The notes beneath the pieces were generated by a model. It ran no database searches and was not told the origin of the DNA. It saw only the letters and a program-made list of their open reading frames with translations. Of a DNA stretch of 64,000 nucleotides, positions 35,707 to 45,610 are shown piece by piece; position 1 is the first letter of the stretch, and every line of letters begins with the position of its first letter. The stretch comes from Roseiarcus sp963726105 (lineage in GTDB: Bacteria; Pseudomonadota; Alphaproteobacteria; Rhizobiales; Beijerinckiaceae), in the NCBI GenBank assembly GCA_963726105.1, contig CAVSBJ010000025.1, positions 19,560 to 83,559 on the forward strand. The letters are read 5' to 3'. The position numbers and the translations under genes are program-made.

Positions 35707-36914
35707 GGCTTGACGAGCCGCCATTGCACAATCGGCATCGCCGCGCGCCAGCCGGAATAGCGCCCGACCGGCTCGGCATGCGCGATCGCAAACTGCGCAA
35801 GTTCTCCGCCCAACCGCGCGCGCCAGTCCACGCATGCGGCCTGCGTCTCGATCGTCACCGCATTGACGACCAGCCGTCCGCCCGATGCGAGCGCGTCATA
35901 AGCGCGATCAATCATATCTGGCGCGCTCGCCCCGCCGCCGATGAAGATCGCCTCGGGCCTGGGGAGATCGGCAAACACATCCGGCGCCTCGCCGGTGACG
36001 ACTGAAAGGCTCGGGGCGCCGAAGCTCAGAGCATTGCGCGCGATGCGCTGAGCGCGATCGTGGCGGACCTCGATCGCGACCGCGCTGTTCGCGGGATCGG
36101 CGAGCATCCATTCGATGGCGACCGAGCCTGACCCTGAGCCCACGTCCCACAGCAGCTCCCCGCGTCGAGGCGAGAGGGCGGAGAGCGTCATCGCGCGGAT
36201 TTCGCGCTTGGTGATCTGCCCGTCATGCTCGAACCACTCGTCGGGAAGCCCGGCAGCGCACGGCAGAATGCGAGCGCTCGGTTCCGCGACGACTTCGAGC
36301 CCGATCGTGTTCAAGGCGGCGACATTGTCGAGCGCAAAATCCTGCGCCTCGATCGTGCGAATGCGCTCGCGCGCGCCCCCCATCGCTTCGCAGATTGTGA
36401 GCTTCGATCGACCCATGCCACGCGCCGTCAAAAGCGCCGCCAGCTTGGCCGGCGTGGCGTCGTCCCAAGACAGCGCCAGAATGCGCGCCGCGGGCTGCAA
36501 ACGCGGAATGATCGCTTCGAGCGGCCGGCCGTGAAGCGTGACCAACGCGCAATCCTGTTGGCTCCAGCCGAGCCGCGAGGCGGCCAGCGCAAAGGCCGAG
36601 GGCGCAGGAATTGAGGTCATCTCGCCGGCGGTGAAACGGCGCATGAGCATCGCGCCGACGCCGAAGAAGAACGGATCGCCGCTGGCGAGCACGCATACAG
36701 CACGCCCGCGGCGCGCTTCGATGGCGTCGAGCGCGTTCTCGATCGGCGACGGCCAGGTCATCGTCTCGGCTTTCGACGGTCCCGCGAGAGCGAGGTGGCG
36801 CTTGCCGCCTACGACAAAGTCCGCTTGCGCGAGGAGGCGTTGCGCGGCAGGAGTGAGCCCCTCGAACCCGTCCTCGCCGATGCCGATGACGGCTAGCCAC
36901 CGTTCCTTGCTCAT
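35703..36914 (-). CDS. cobL: precorrin-6Y C5,15-methyltransferase (decarboxylating) CobL
   Basis: A bifunctional fusion of CbiE and CbiT. The N-terminal half (about 1-210) is a tetrapyrrole methylase: WLAVIGIGEDGFEGLT, then VCVLASGDPFFFGVG. The C-terminal half has the class I SAM loop LLWDVGSGSGSVAIEW and IFIGGGASAPDMID. It methylates C5 and C15 and removes the C12 acetate carboxyl. The start is ATG 36914 (MSKERWLAV) or ATG 36926. It is divergent from cobK with the two starts nearly touching, and coupled to cobE downstream. Confidence 0.95.
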   Translation of the reverse strand: MSKERWLAVIGIGEDGFEGLTPAAQRLLAQADFVVGGKRHLALAGPSKAETMTWPSPIENALDAIEARRGRAVCVLASGDPFFFGVGAMLMRRFTAGEMTSIPAPSAFALAASRLGWSQQDCALVTLHGRPLEAIIPRLQPAARILALSWDDATPAKLAALLTARGMGRSKLTICEAMGGARERIRTIEAQDFALDNVAALNTIGLEVVAEPSARILPCAAGLPDEWFEHDGQITKREIRAMTLSALSPRRGELLWDVGSGSGSVAIEWMLADPANSAVAIEVRHDRAQRIARNALSFGAPSLSVVTGEAPDVFADLPRPEAIFIGGGASAPDMIDRAYDALASGGRLVVNAVTIETQAACVDWRARLGGELAQFAIAHAEPVGRYSGWRAAMPIVQWRLVKP

Positions 36915-36925
36915 GGAGCCGCTCA

Positions 36926-37681
36926 CTGAAGCCCCTTCGCCTGCTCATTCTCGGCGGCACGTCGGAAGCCAGCGCGCTCGCGAGTCGAATGGCCGACGAA
37001 CCCGATGTTGCGGCAATCCTGTCGCTCGCGGGGGCGACGGCCAATCCTGCTCCGACGCCAATTTCCCGACGCATCGGCGGCTTTGGCGGCGCCGAAGGCC
37101 TGGCGGCGTTTCTCGCCCGAGAGCACATCGACGCCGTTGTCGACGCCACCCACCCCTTCGCTTCGCGGATGTCCGCGAACGCGGTCGCGGCCTGCCGGGC
37201 GAGGATGACGCCGCTCGTCGTCTTCGGCCGGCCGCCTTGGACACGCGAGCCTGGCGACCGCTGGATCGAAGTCGCGGAAATGGGCGCGGCCGTCGCTGCT
37301 CTCGGGGCCGCTCCGAAAACAGTCTTCCTCACGCAAGGCCGGCTGCAGCTGGCAGCCTTTGCGCGAGCCCCGCAGCATCGCTACACCGTGCGGGCGATCG
37401 ACCGGCCGGCAGAGATCGGCGCCCTTTCCGACTGCAAGCTCATCCTCGCGCGCGGTCCGTTCTCTCTCGCTGACGAACTCGCGCTCATGAAACGCGAGCG
37501 AATCGAAGTCGTGGTCACCAAGAACAGTGGCGGGCGTGCGACCTACCCCAAGATCGAGGCGGCGCGCGCGCTCGGGATCGAAGTTGTCATTGTCCGCCGG
37601 CCGCCAGCGCCCGAAGCCGAGACGCTGCATGATATCGAAGCCATCATGACCTGGATCGGCTCTCATCGGCCGACCCCGTAG
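36926..37681 (+). CDS. cobK: precorrin-6A reductase CobK
   Basis: An NADPH-dependent reductase of precorrin-6A. The diagnostic N-terminus LRLLILGGTSEASALASRM is in frame only upstream of the first ATG (36989). Starting at ATG would delete this nucleotide-binding glycine motif. The only suitable codon is CTG 36926 (reading KPLRLLILGG after the start), with GGAG 7 nt before it. VVDATHPFASRMSANA, FLTQGRLQLAAF and VVTKNSGGRATYPKIEAARAL are typical of CobK/CbiJ. Its end overlaps cobJ tail to tail by 19 bp. The identity is firm; the CTG start is inferred. Confidence 0.9.
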   Translation: MKPLRLLILGGTSEASALASRMADEPDVAAILSLAGATANPAPTPISRRIGGFGGAEGLAAFLAREHIDAVVDATHPFASRMSANAVAACRARMTPLVVFGRPPWTREPGDRWIEVAEMGAAVAALGAAPKTVFLTQGRLQLAAFARAPQHRYTVRAIDRPAEIGALSDCKLILARGPFSLADELALMKRERIEVVVTKNSGGRATYPKIEAARALGIEVVIVRRPPAPEAETLHDIEAIMTWIGSHRPTP

Positions 37682-38421
37682 GCGCGCGGCGTCAACATCC
37701 ATGGCCGCGCCCCATCGCGCGCGACGAAGCGCGTCTCGCTGGAGCCGATGATGACCAGCGTCGCCATGTCGACGAGGCGAGTGTCGGCTTCCCCAAGCGT
37801 CGTGAGAGTGAGCTTCTCATCCGCTCGTCCCACCGCGCGCGCGAAGGCCACAGGCGTCGTTGCCGCCTTCGCAGCTCGCAGCAAGTCGAACGCTTGCGTG
37901 ATGCGCGTCGGCCGAGCCTGTGATGCGGGATTGTAAAGCGCGATCACGAAGTCACCTTCGGCGGCGGCGCGAAGTCGACGTTCGACGATGCTCCACGGCT
38001 TGAGGTTATCGGAGAGCGAGATGGCGCAAAAGTCGTGGCCAAGCGGCGCGCCGAGCCGCGCCGCCGCCGCTTGCATTGCGGTCACCCCTGGCGCCACGGC
38101 AATATCGAGTTTCGGCCCTTGCGGATCATCTTCGACGGCCTGGAACACGGCCGCCGCCATCGCAAACACACCGGGATCGCCTCCCGAGACGACGGCGACC
38201 GCGCGGCCTTCCGCAGCGAGCTTCAGCGCAAGCCGGGCACGTTCCATTTCAACCCGATTGTCGCTCGCGTGGACGCGCTGGTCCTTTCGCAATGCAAGCC
38301 GCTCCACATACAGACCATAGCCAACAACGTCACTCGCGGCCTCGATCGCCGCGCTCGCTTCCGACGTCATCCACTCAAGGGCGCCCGGACCCAGTCCCAC
38401 AATCGTGACGCGCCCGGTCAC
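37663..38421 (-). CDS. cobJ: precorrin-3B C17-methyltransferase CobJ
   Basis: Catalyses C17 methylation with ring contraction, giving precorrin-4. VTIVGLGPGALEWMT opens the methylase fold, DVVGYGLYVERLAL is the CobJ/CbiH-specific stretch, VAVVSGGDPGVFAMAA the second motif, and FCAISLSDNLKPW is characteristic. GTG 38421 overlaps the cobI stop (GTGA). 252 residues. It is the last gene of the riboswitch-led operon, which ends here against convergent cobK. Confidence 0.96.
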   Translation of the reverse strand: MTGRVTIVGLGPGALEWMTSEASAAIEAASDVVGYGLYVERLALRKDQRVHASDNRVEMERARLALKLAAEGRAVAVVSGGDPGVFAMAAAVFQAVEDDPQGPKLDIAVAPGVTAMQAAAARLGAPLGHDFCAISLSDNLKPWSIVERRLRAAAEGDFVIALYNPASQARPTRITQAFDLLRAAKAATTPVAFARAVGRADEKLTLTTLGEADTRLVDMATLVIIGSSETRFVARDGARPWMLTPRAYGVGR

Positions 38422-39149
38422 GGGCGACGCCCCCTCCCGGGCGCAAGAATAAGCGAGAAATAGGGCGCCGAATCGTCCTGCTTCTGACACAGCGGCGTGA
38501 CGACCTCGCCTGTCATCGTCGCGCGCTCGACATAGATGGCGCGCTCCGCCATGCCTGTCGCGATCAGCGCCTCCTTGGCGCGCGCGAAGTTTCGACCGAC
38601 CTTCATGATGACCGCGGCGTCGGCGAGCGCAAGCCGGCGCTTAAGCTCATCCAGCGGCAGTGTCGCGGGCAACACGACGAGCGCGTCATCGCCCCAGGCC
38701 ATCGGCACGCCCGCCACGCCCCAGGCCCCGCAAATGCTCGACACGCCCGGCACAATGCTGACATCGAAATTGTCGCGCAGTCGAACGAAGAGATGCATGA
38801 ACGACCCGTAAAGCATCGGATCGCCCTCGCTTAAAAGCGCGACGTCCCGGCCAGCTTCCAGATGCGACGCAATCGCAACAGTCGATTCCTTGTAGAAGCG
38901 CGCCAGCGCGTCGCGATAGGGCGGATCATCGAAATGCGTTTCATCGGTCATCGGGTAATAAAGCGGCAGCTCGACATGCGGTGGCTGCAGCCAACAGTCG
39001 ACAATTAAGCGCGCGTTGCCGCGCCGTCCTGCCTTGGCGAAATATGCGACGACGGGCGACGCGGCGATGACCTTGGTCGCTTTGACGGTGAGCAGATCGG
39101 GATCGCCGGGGCCGATTCCGACGCCATAGAGGCGGCCGAACGCCGTCAT
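38418..39149 (-). CDS. cobI: precorrin-2 C20-methyltransferase CobI
   Basis: Adds the C20 methyl group, the first committed corrin step. GRLYGVGIGPGDPDLLTVKA is the family opening, VALLSEGDPMLYGSFMHLF the second SAM motif, and VPGVSSICGAWGVAGVPMAWG the substrate-binding part. 243 residues from ATG 39149, which overlaps the cobH stop. The substrate precorrin-2 needs uroporphyrinogen methylase CobA, which is not in the window. Confidence 0.96.
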   Translation of the reverse strand: MTAFGRLYGVGIGPGDPDLLTVKATKVIAASPVVAYFAKAGRRGNARLIVDCWLQPPHVELPLYYPMTDETHFDDPPYRDALARFYKESTVAIASHLEAGRDVALLSEGDPMLYGSFMHLFVRLRDNFDVSIVPGVSSICGAWGVAGVPMAWGDDALVVLPATLPLDELKRRLALADAAVIMKVGRNFARAKEALIATGMAERAIYVERATMTGEVVTPLCQKQDDSAPYFSLILAPGRGRRP

Positions 39150-39775
39150 TCGAGGTCGCTCGCCAGCGCGTTGACAGCGGCGGCCGCCATCGCGCTGCCG
39201 CCCTTGCGCCCGCGTACGACGATGGCTGGCAAGTCGCTCTCGATCAGCGCCTCTTTCGATTCCGCCGCGCCGACGAAGCCGACCGGCATGCCGATTATCG
39301 CGGCGGGTCGTGGCGCGCCCGCGCCGACGATTTCCAGCAAACGGAACAAGGCGGTCGGCGCGTTGCCAATGGCGACCACGGAACCTTGAAGCCGCGGCAA
39401 CCAGAGTTCAATCGCCGCCGCCGTGCGCGTCGTTCCAAACTCGGCCGCACGTGCGGGGGTGGAAGGATCGCTCAGGGTGCAGATCACGTCGTTGTCCGCA
39501 GGGAGTCGGGCGCGCGTGACCCCTTCGGCCACCATGCGCGCGTCGCAGAAGATCGGCGCGCCGGCCCGAAGCGCGTCGCGCGCGGCTTCGGCAGCGCCCG
39601 GTGAGAAGACGAGATCGCGGACGGCCTCGACCATGCCGCAGGCGTGGACGACCCGCACGGCGACCCGCTCTTCAACGGGCGAGAAGCGCGCAAGATCGGC
39701 CTCGCTGCGAATGATGGCGAAGGACCGGCGATAGATCGACGCGGCGTCCTTTTCGTATGCGTAGCTTGGCTTCAC
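39146..39775 (-). CDS. cobH: precorrin-8X methylmutase CobH
   Basis: Moves the C11 methyl to C12, giving hydrogenobyrinic acid. From GTG 39775 the protein has 209 residues: YEKDAASIYRRSFAIIRSEAD, the catalytic His segment VRVVHACGMVEAV, PIFCDARMVAEGV, and PVGFVGAAESKEAL near the end. All are conserved in CobH/CbiC. The GTG overlaps the cobG stop (GTGA). Longer in-frame starts run into cobG and are not credible. Confidence 0.96.
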   Translation of the reverse strand: MKPSYAYEKDAASIYRRSFAIIRSEADLARFSPVEERVAVRVVHACGMVEAVRDLVFSPGAAEAARDALRAGAPIFCDARMVAEGVTRARLPADNDVICTLSDPSTPARAAEFGTTRTAAAIELWLPRLQGSVVAIGNAPTALFRLLEIVGAGAPRPAAIIGMPVGFVGAAESKEALIESDLPAIVVRGRKGGSAMAAAAVNALASDLE

Positions 39776-41094
39776 GACGCCGTCTCGGCCGCGAACATGC
39801 TCCCGCCCGCGTCCGCGAGGAGGTGCATGACTTCCGCGCTCGAAACGTCGCGCCGCGCTGGGGGATCGCCGGCTCTGGCCCCAAGGATGAGATCGTAGCC
39901 GGTCGCAGTCGCCGTCAAAGTCGCCGCCGTCGCAGCGGGCCTGGCGCATCCTTTAGCGCAGCCGCTGACGTGGAGAATGACGCCGTCTCCCTCGGGCAAG
40001 ACGGCCGCCCAGCGCGTTGCGTCATAACGCACGCTTCGGTGGCCGTGCATGCAGGCGGGAGCGCCCGGACAAGCAGCGATGCGCAGACGCGGGTCTTCCG
40101 CACCGACGATAAATCCGAACTCGGTCATTGAATCGACCATCGACTTTGCGCCACGCCGGTCGAGGCCGGCAAGCAGGAACGCCCGCCAGGGCGTCAGCCT
40201 GAGGCCGCTCGCGCCAAGCGCCCGCGCGCGTTCGATCAGCGCCTCGAACCGAACCGCGTCGATTTCGCCGAAGGGCGCCGCCGAGCCGACGACGCGCGTT
40301 GCGCCGAATTCGCACACGCCGAGGATGTCACGCAACACGGCGCGTCGTTGCGAACGGGCGCTCGGCATTGTCTCACAATGCGCCTCTGCAAACACGACGG
40401 AAGCGCCGGTCCGCTCGATCAGCGCGCGCATCCGCCGCGGCGCCGCTTCGCCATCGCCCGCAAGGACGAGAAACGCCCGGCCGAGCCGAGCCGCGACATC
40501 GCCCACCTCGGCCGGCGCGCATTGCGCAGCCAGCGCGTCGGCGCCGGCAAGAAACACGGCGAGCATCCCGTCCTGCAACGCTTCAAGGCGGATATCCGCC
40601 TCGACGTCCCCAAGCGGCAAGCGACCAAGCGCGTCAAAGACGAAGCTGAACTTGGCCGGCAGCTGCCTCAGGGCATCGTCCTCCGCGAGCCGCTCTTCCA
40701 GAGCGTCAACGCTCAGTCCGAGGTCGAGCAGAGCTTCCGGATCGAGGTCGTCCAGCGGACTTGCGACGATATTGCGCAAGCGCTCGATCGCGGGGTCAGC
40801 GTCGATGAGTTCCGCGTTCTCAAGCCGCGCATGCAGATCGGGCAGCGTCGCCTCGCTCAAGCCACGGAGATGCAGATTGGCGCGGGCTGTAAGGCCGATC
40901 GCGCCGTTGCCGCAACGAATTGCAGCATCCGCGAGCGCGGCCGCCTGATCGAGCGACAGTCGCCCTCTTGGCGCGCGCACACGCGCAAGCAGTCCGTCGC
41001 CGGTCTCCATCGGCTTCAGCGCGCCCGGACACCAGCCCTTGCGATAGGGAGCGGCCGGGCGCGAGTTCTGGGCCCGCAACGTGACCGCGCTCAT
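39772..41094 (-). CDS. cobG: precorrin-3B synthase CobG
   Basis: An oxygen-dependent Fe-S and iron mono-oxygenase that prepares precorrin-3A for ring contraction; it marks the aerobic pathway. It resembles sulfite and nitrite reductases: RKGWCPGALKPMETGDGLLA, the ferredoxin-like fold GLTARANLHLRGL, and the cluster ligands in CPGAPACMHGH and HVSGCAKGCARP. 440 residues, intact. ATG 41094 overlaps the cobN stop (ATGA). Its presence implies that B12 is made aerobically here. Confidence 0.95.
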   Translation of the reverse strand: MSAVTLRAQNSRPAAPYRKGWCPGALKPMETGDGLLARVRAPRGRLSLDQAAALADAAIRCGNGAIGLTARANLHLRGLSEATLPDLHARLENAELIDADPAIERLRNIVASPLDDLDPEALLDLGLSVDALEERLAEDDALRQLPAKFSFVFDALGRLPLGDVEADIRLEALQDGMLAVFLAGADALAAQCAPAEVGDVAARLGRAFLVLAGDGEAAPRRMRALIERTGASVVFAEAHCETMPSARSQRRAVLRDILGVCEFGATRVVGSAAPFGEIDAVRFEALIERARALGASGLRLTPWRAFLLAGLDRRGAKSMVDSMTEFGFIVGAEDPRLRIAACPGAPACMHGHRSVRYDATRWAAVLPEGDGVILHVSGCAKGCARPAATAATLTATATGYDLILGARAGDPPARRDVSSAEVMHLLADAGGSMFAAETAS

Positions 41095-44000
41095 GCCGCC
41101 TCCTGCAGCATGGAAGCCAGAATGCGCGCGCTTGAATTGCGGCGCGAGAGCCAGAATCCGCGCTTCGCCGCCTCCTGGAACACGCCCGCCATGTGAGACG
41201 CGGCTTGATGATTAGTGTCGATCAGGAACGCGCGCACGGAATCGTCGCCGAGGGTGGCGTCGAACATGAGATCGAATTGCGCGCTGCTAACCGCATCCGT
41301 CAAGGCGGCGAAGCAATAGAGATTGTCCAGCGACTGGGCGATTTCCGCCGCGCCGCGATGGCCGTGGCGCATCTGGCCCTGAAGCCAGCGCGGATTGGCG
41401 GCGCGTCCCCGGAGAGAGCGCGCGATCTCCTGGCCCAAGGTCCGGATCTTGGGGGCGCCGAGGATGGTCGAGTTCGAGATGATAGAGCGCCGGATGCGCT
41501 CCCGTTTCCGCCGCTGCCGCGGCGAACCCCCCTTCATGCTCGGCGAAGGCGTCGGCGTCGAGCGCGTCCTGACCGGGCAGGTCCTGCGCGTGAACGAAAG
41601 CCTCGGCGCCGGCAACTCTCGTTCGAAACGCCTGCGCTGCTTCCCGCGCTTCGCCCTCACCATCATAGGCATGACTGGTGGCGGCGAGATAAGTCTGCGC
41701 CAGCTCGGACCGATCCGCCCACTCGCCTCGCGCGATGCGCGCGCCGAGCCCGACGCCATAAGCGCCGGGCGCCGCGCCGAATATTCGCGCTTCGCCCTCA
41801 AGACCGGCGAGCGGATTGTCGTCGGCGCTCTCGTCTAGCGCGGCGACGGCGCGAACGGCCCCGGCAAACAGCGCGATCTGGCTTGGAAAAACGTCTCGGA
41901 ACAAGCCCGAGATGCGCAGCGTCACATCGACCCGCGGCCGGGTGAGCATCGCCAGCGGCAGCACCTCAAAGCCGCTGACGCGGGTCGACGCCACGTCCCA
42001 GGTTGGGCGGCAGCCGATCAGCGCGAAGGCTTGCGCCAGATCATCGCCGCCGGTGCGCATCGTCGCCGAGCCCCACAGGTCGAGCACGATGCGCTTCGGC
42101 CATTCGCCATGGTCCTGCGCGTAACGCTTGCAGATCTCTTCGGCCGCGCGGCGGCCGATCTCCCAGGCGTTGCGGGTCGGCGCCGATCGGGGATCGATCG
42201 CGTAGAGGTTGCGGCCGGTCGGCAGTACGTCGAGGCGTCCGCGCGCCGGCGCGCCAGCGGGTCCCGGCGGCACGAACCGTCCGCCGACCGCGCGTATGAG
42301 CCCAAGCGACTCGGCGGCGCCGGAGGCGGCCACACGCTCGCGGAGTCCTTCTCCCTCCGGGAGGAGGTGGCCGGCCACAGCTCGTCGAATGACGGGCGTC
42401 CCGGCGGACGCCCTTTCGTCGGCCGGATGAGGGTCCTCGACCAACGCGCTGGTCGTCACGCGCGGGACGCTCACCCCCGACCCCTCTCCCACAGGAGAGG
42501 AGAGCGCGAAGCCGTCGGCGCTCTCGGGCGACCGTCCGAACACATGCAAGCCGTCGCCGATCCGCATTTCCTTGAGGTCGCAAAGCCACGCGTCAAGCGC
42601 GACAAGCGCCTCCTCCGGCGGCTCGTCATCGGCGGCGCATTCCTTGAGAAGTCCGGTCTCGCGGCCCCGCTCGAGAATGAGCGCCGCGATGGCGCGCGCC
42701 CGGCGAGGATCGAGCCCCTGCGCTTCCGCGAACTCATCGAACAATCCTTCGAGCTCGAGCGCTGCGCCATGCGACCCGGCGGCGATCAACGGCGGCGTCA
42801 GATGACCGATCGTGACCGCGCTGATGCGGCGCTTGGCCTGCGCCGCTTCGCCAGGATTGTTGACGATGAACGGATAGATGACTGGCGTTGCGCCAAGCAA
42901 AACTTCGGGCGCGCAACTTTCGCTGAGCGCGACCGCCTTGCCAGGCAGCCATTCGAGCGTGCCATGCGCGCCAAGCTGAACGATCGCATCGACATTCTCC
43001 TTGCGCGTGAGCCAGAAATAGAATGCGACATAGGCGTGGCGCGGGAGCAGATTGAGATTGTGATAGTCGCCCTTGCGCGAGAAGGCGTCGCCGCGGTCAG
43101 GCTGCACCGCGATGATGAGCTTGCCAAGCCGCACGAAGCGGAACTTGAACGACCCGTCGATGGCGTCGCGGTCGTCAGCGGGGTCGCCCCACGTGGCGAA
43201 TAGAGACTGCCGGAAGTCTATCGGTACAGTTGCGAGCTCGGCCCCATATTCGACCAGCGTCAGCGTCGCCTCGAGCGGGCCCTCGGCGAGAGCCGCGATG
43301 AGCGACCGTGCGTCCGGACCGGATCCACGTCGTAGCCCGCAGCGCGCAAACTCTCGGTGATGGCGACGGCGCTCGCCGGCGTATCGAGGCCGACAGCATA
43401 GCCGGTGCGTCCGCCGCGCGCCGGATAATCCGGCAGCACGCAAGCGAGACGCTTGTGGGACGGCGGTTTGCGCCCGAGGTTTGCCCAGCGGCGAGCGAGC
43501 TCGGCAGCGAAGTCCACCCGGTCGGCGAGCGGCCGATGCGCCACCGCGGCGAATTCGGTTCGTGCATCACGCGCGCGGGCCGCCTTGAAGGAGATCGCGC
43601 GCGTCAAGACGCGCCCGTCGATTTCCGGCAACGCGACATGCATCGCGAGATCCGAAGGACCAAGGCCGCGCCGAGAACCGCGCCACGCCTCGAGACCTAC
43701 GCCGGCGAGCACGACTTGCAAGACCGGCGCGTCGAGCGCGTCGAGCGCCGTTCCTTCCTCAGCGTCCAGACGGGCGGAAAAGGCGGTAGCGTTGAGCACG
43801 ACGTCAAAGCGCTGCCGATCGAGAAAGAGGCGCAAGCCCTCGAGCGCGGCTTCGTCCTTGAGGCTGGTCACGAAGACACTGGTGACGGCGAAGCCCTTAT
43901 CACGAAGCGAGCGGGCCAGCGCTTCGATCGGCTCGAGATCGTTGGCGAGATAGACGGAGCGATAGAAGACAATGAGCGCTTGGGGCGAGTCCGTCCCAGC

Positions 44001-44555
44001 CGCAAAACAGGCCGCGTCGCACTTGCCGAAAGCTCTGACTGGAACGGGCGACCGAGCGGGGCTCGTGGCGCCGATCTTGAACGCGAGAAACGCAAGGCAG
44101 GCCGTCATGTTCTCGGGGCCGCCTTCGTCAAAGTACCGCCAGATCTGCACGACCGCGTCGAGGTCGAGTGTCGAGGCCTCGTCAAGGCGCGCGTCGCGGC
44201 GCCGATCGCCAGGCAGGAGCGCCATTTTGAGGTCGCTCCGGCGCGCCAGCGCCGCAAGTTCGTCCACGCCGTAGCGCCAATAGTCGGCGCCGCCCAGCAC
44301 GCGCGCGAGCACGAGCTTGGCCCGCGCGCATACTTTCTCCAGATAGAGATCGACCGAGAATGGATGGCGCAAAGCCGCGAGCGAAGCGATCCTCAAGCTC
44401 GGCTTCGGCTCGGGGAAAGCGTCATAGGCGCGCGCCAGCGCATTGAGGTCGCTGTCCGAAAAAGACAGGAACACGATGTCCGCCGGCGTCTGACCCAGAT
44501 CGAGCGCTTCGGCTGTCTCGTCGAGCGTCCTGACTTCGATTCGGGGAACGTGCAT
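41091..44555 (-). pseudogene. cobN: cobaltochelatase subunit CobN, two frameshifts
   Basis: The large subunit of the ATP-dependent chelatase that inserts cobalt into hydrogenobyrinic acid diamide, with CobS and CobT (not in the window). Segment 1 (44555 to about 43320) starts MHVPRIEVRTLDE and ends in LPDYPARGGRTGYAVGLDTP. Segment 2 (about 43318-41487) has LPRHAYVAFYFWLTRKENVD, HGTLEWLPGKAVALSESCAP and RIVLDLWGSATMRTGGDD. Segment 3 (about 41486-41091) has GQEIARSLRGRAANPRWLQG. Each join needs a one-base change (near 43318 and 41486). With these repaired, about 1154 residues result. Segment 2 also holds a palindromic repeat in frame (42343-42510). Confidence 0.9.
42343..42510 (-). repeat. palindromic repeat inserted in frame inside cobN
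   Basis: On the minus strand it contains CTCTCCTGTGGGAGAGGGG, then CCCTCATCCGGCCGAC and TCCTCCCGGAGGGAGAAGGA. The second half has the same plan as the intergenic repeat at 34433-34530. Its translation (LSSPVGEGSGVSVPRVTTSA and so on) is low-complexity and unlike CobN, and it interrupts the protein after HVFGRSPES. The reading frame stays open through it, adding roughly 55 residues. Confidence 0.75.
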
Positions 44556-44570
44556 CGTCCGAGAAGCTCG

Positions 44571-45599
44571 TCAAGCCCCGAGCGCCGAGGCGACGGCCTC
44601 GCGGTCGACGCCTCGCTCAGCGATCACGACGAGACGGCTCAGCCGCGGCTCTCCCACACTCCATGGCCGGTCGAAGTCACGGCGGAAGCGTTGCCCTACG
44701 CCTTGCACCAGCATCCGCAGCGGCTTGCCGGCAACTTCGATAAAGCCTTTGACGCGCAGGATGTCGTGCGCACGCGTCGCCGCGATCAGTCGATCGATGA
44801 GCGTGTTGGGATCGTCGACCGCGGGAATTGTGACGACGAACGTATCGAAATCGTCGTGATCGTGCTCACCTTCGGCGTCATGATGCGAAGGGCGCGCGTT
44901 GAGATCATCCTCGGCTGCGGCGTTCATGCCGATGAGCACCCCAGGGTCAATCGCGCCCTCGCGCGCGGGCGCAATCTTGACCGCGCGTGGCACGGCTCGA
45001 GCGATTTGCGCTTTGAGGGCCTCAAGCTGGTCTTTGTCGACCAGGTCCGCTTTATTGAGGACAACGAGATCGGCGCTCATAAGCTGATCCTCATAGACCT
45101 CTTCAAGTGGGTTATCGTGGTCGAGCGACGGGTCAGCCAAACGCTGCTCTGCGACGCGCGCGGGATCGTCGGCGAAACGACCCTCTGCGACAGCAGCGGC
45201 GTCGACCACAGCAACGACCCCATCGACGGTAAGCCTCGAGCGCAGGTCTGGCCAATCAAAGGCTTTGATCAACGGCTTGGGCAAGGCGAGCCCTGAGGTT
45301 TCCACAACGATATGATCCGGCTTCGGGTCACGAGCGAGCAGCGCGGTGATCGCAGGCGCGAAATCATCGGCGACTGTGCAGCAGATGCAGCCGTTGGCAA
45401 GTTCGATGATCGCGTCTTCGGGGCAGGCCGCGCCCGAGCAACTCTTGATGAGGTCGCCGTCGACCCCGACATCGCCGAACTCGTTGATGATGAACGCGAG
45501 CCGCCGCCCGCCGGCATTGGCCATGAGATGGCGGATCAGCGTCGTCTTGCCCGCGCCAAGAAAGCCGGTGACGATGGTGACGGGCGTTTTGGACAGCAT
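44571..45599 (-). CDS. cobW: CobW-type G3E GTPase
   Basis: A metallochaperone-like GTPase found in B12 clusters, thought to help deliver cobalt. The P-loop VTGFLGAGKTTLIRHLM is at residues 10-26, the metal-binding GCICCT near 71, and VLNKADLVD gives the guanine-specific NKAD. The C-terminal domain (about 240-342) follows a His/Asp/Glu-rich linker (SHHDAEGEHDHDDFDTF) that probably binds metal. It lies between DUF1636 (11 nt gap) and cobN (15 nt gap) in the riboswitch-controlled operon. Confidence 0.95.
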   Translation of the reverse strand: MLSKTPVTIVTGFLGAGKTTLIRHLMANAGGRRLAFIINEFGDVGVDGDLIKSCSGAACPEDAIIELANGCICCTVADDFAPAITALLARDPKPDHIVVETSGLALPKPLIKAFDWPDLRSRLTVDGVVAVVDAAAVAEGRFADDPARVAEQRLADPSLDHDNPLEEVYEDQLMSADLVVLNKADLVDKDQLEALKAQIARAVPRAVKIAPAREGAIDPGVLIGMNAAAEDDLNARPSHHDAEGEHDHDDFDTFVVTIPAVDDPNTLIDRLIAATRAHDILRVKGFIEVAGKPLRMLVQGVGQRFRRDFDRPWSVGEPRLSRLVVIAERGVDREAVASALGA

Positions 45600-45610
45600 G
45601 CGAGCGATCC

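Noticed and set aside
44571..45599. cobW as a zinc-responsive (ZigA-type) chaperone
   Set aside because: Its position inside the B12-riboswitch operon between DUF1636 and cobN makes the corrin assignment much stronger.
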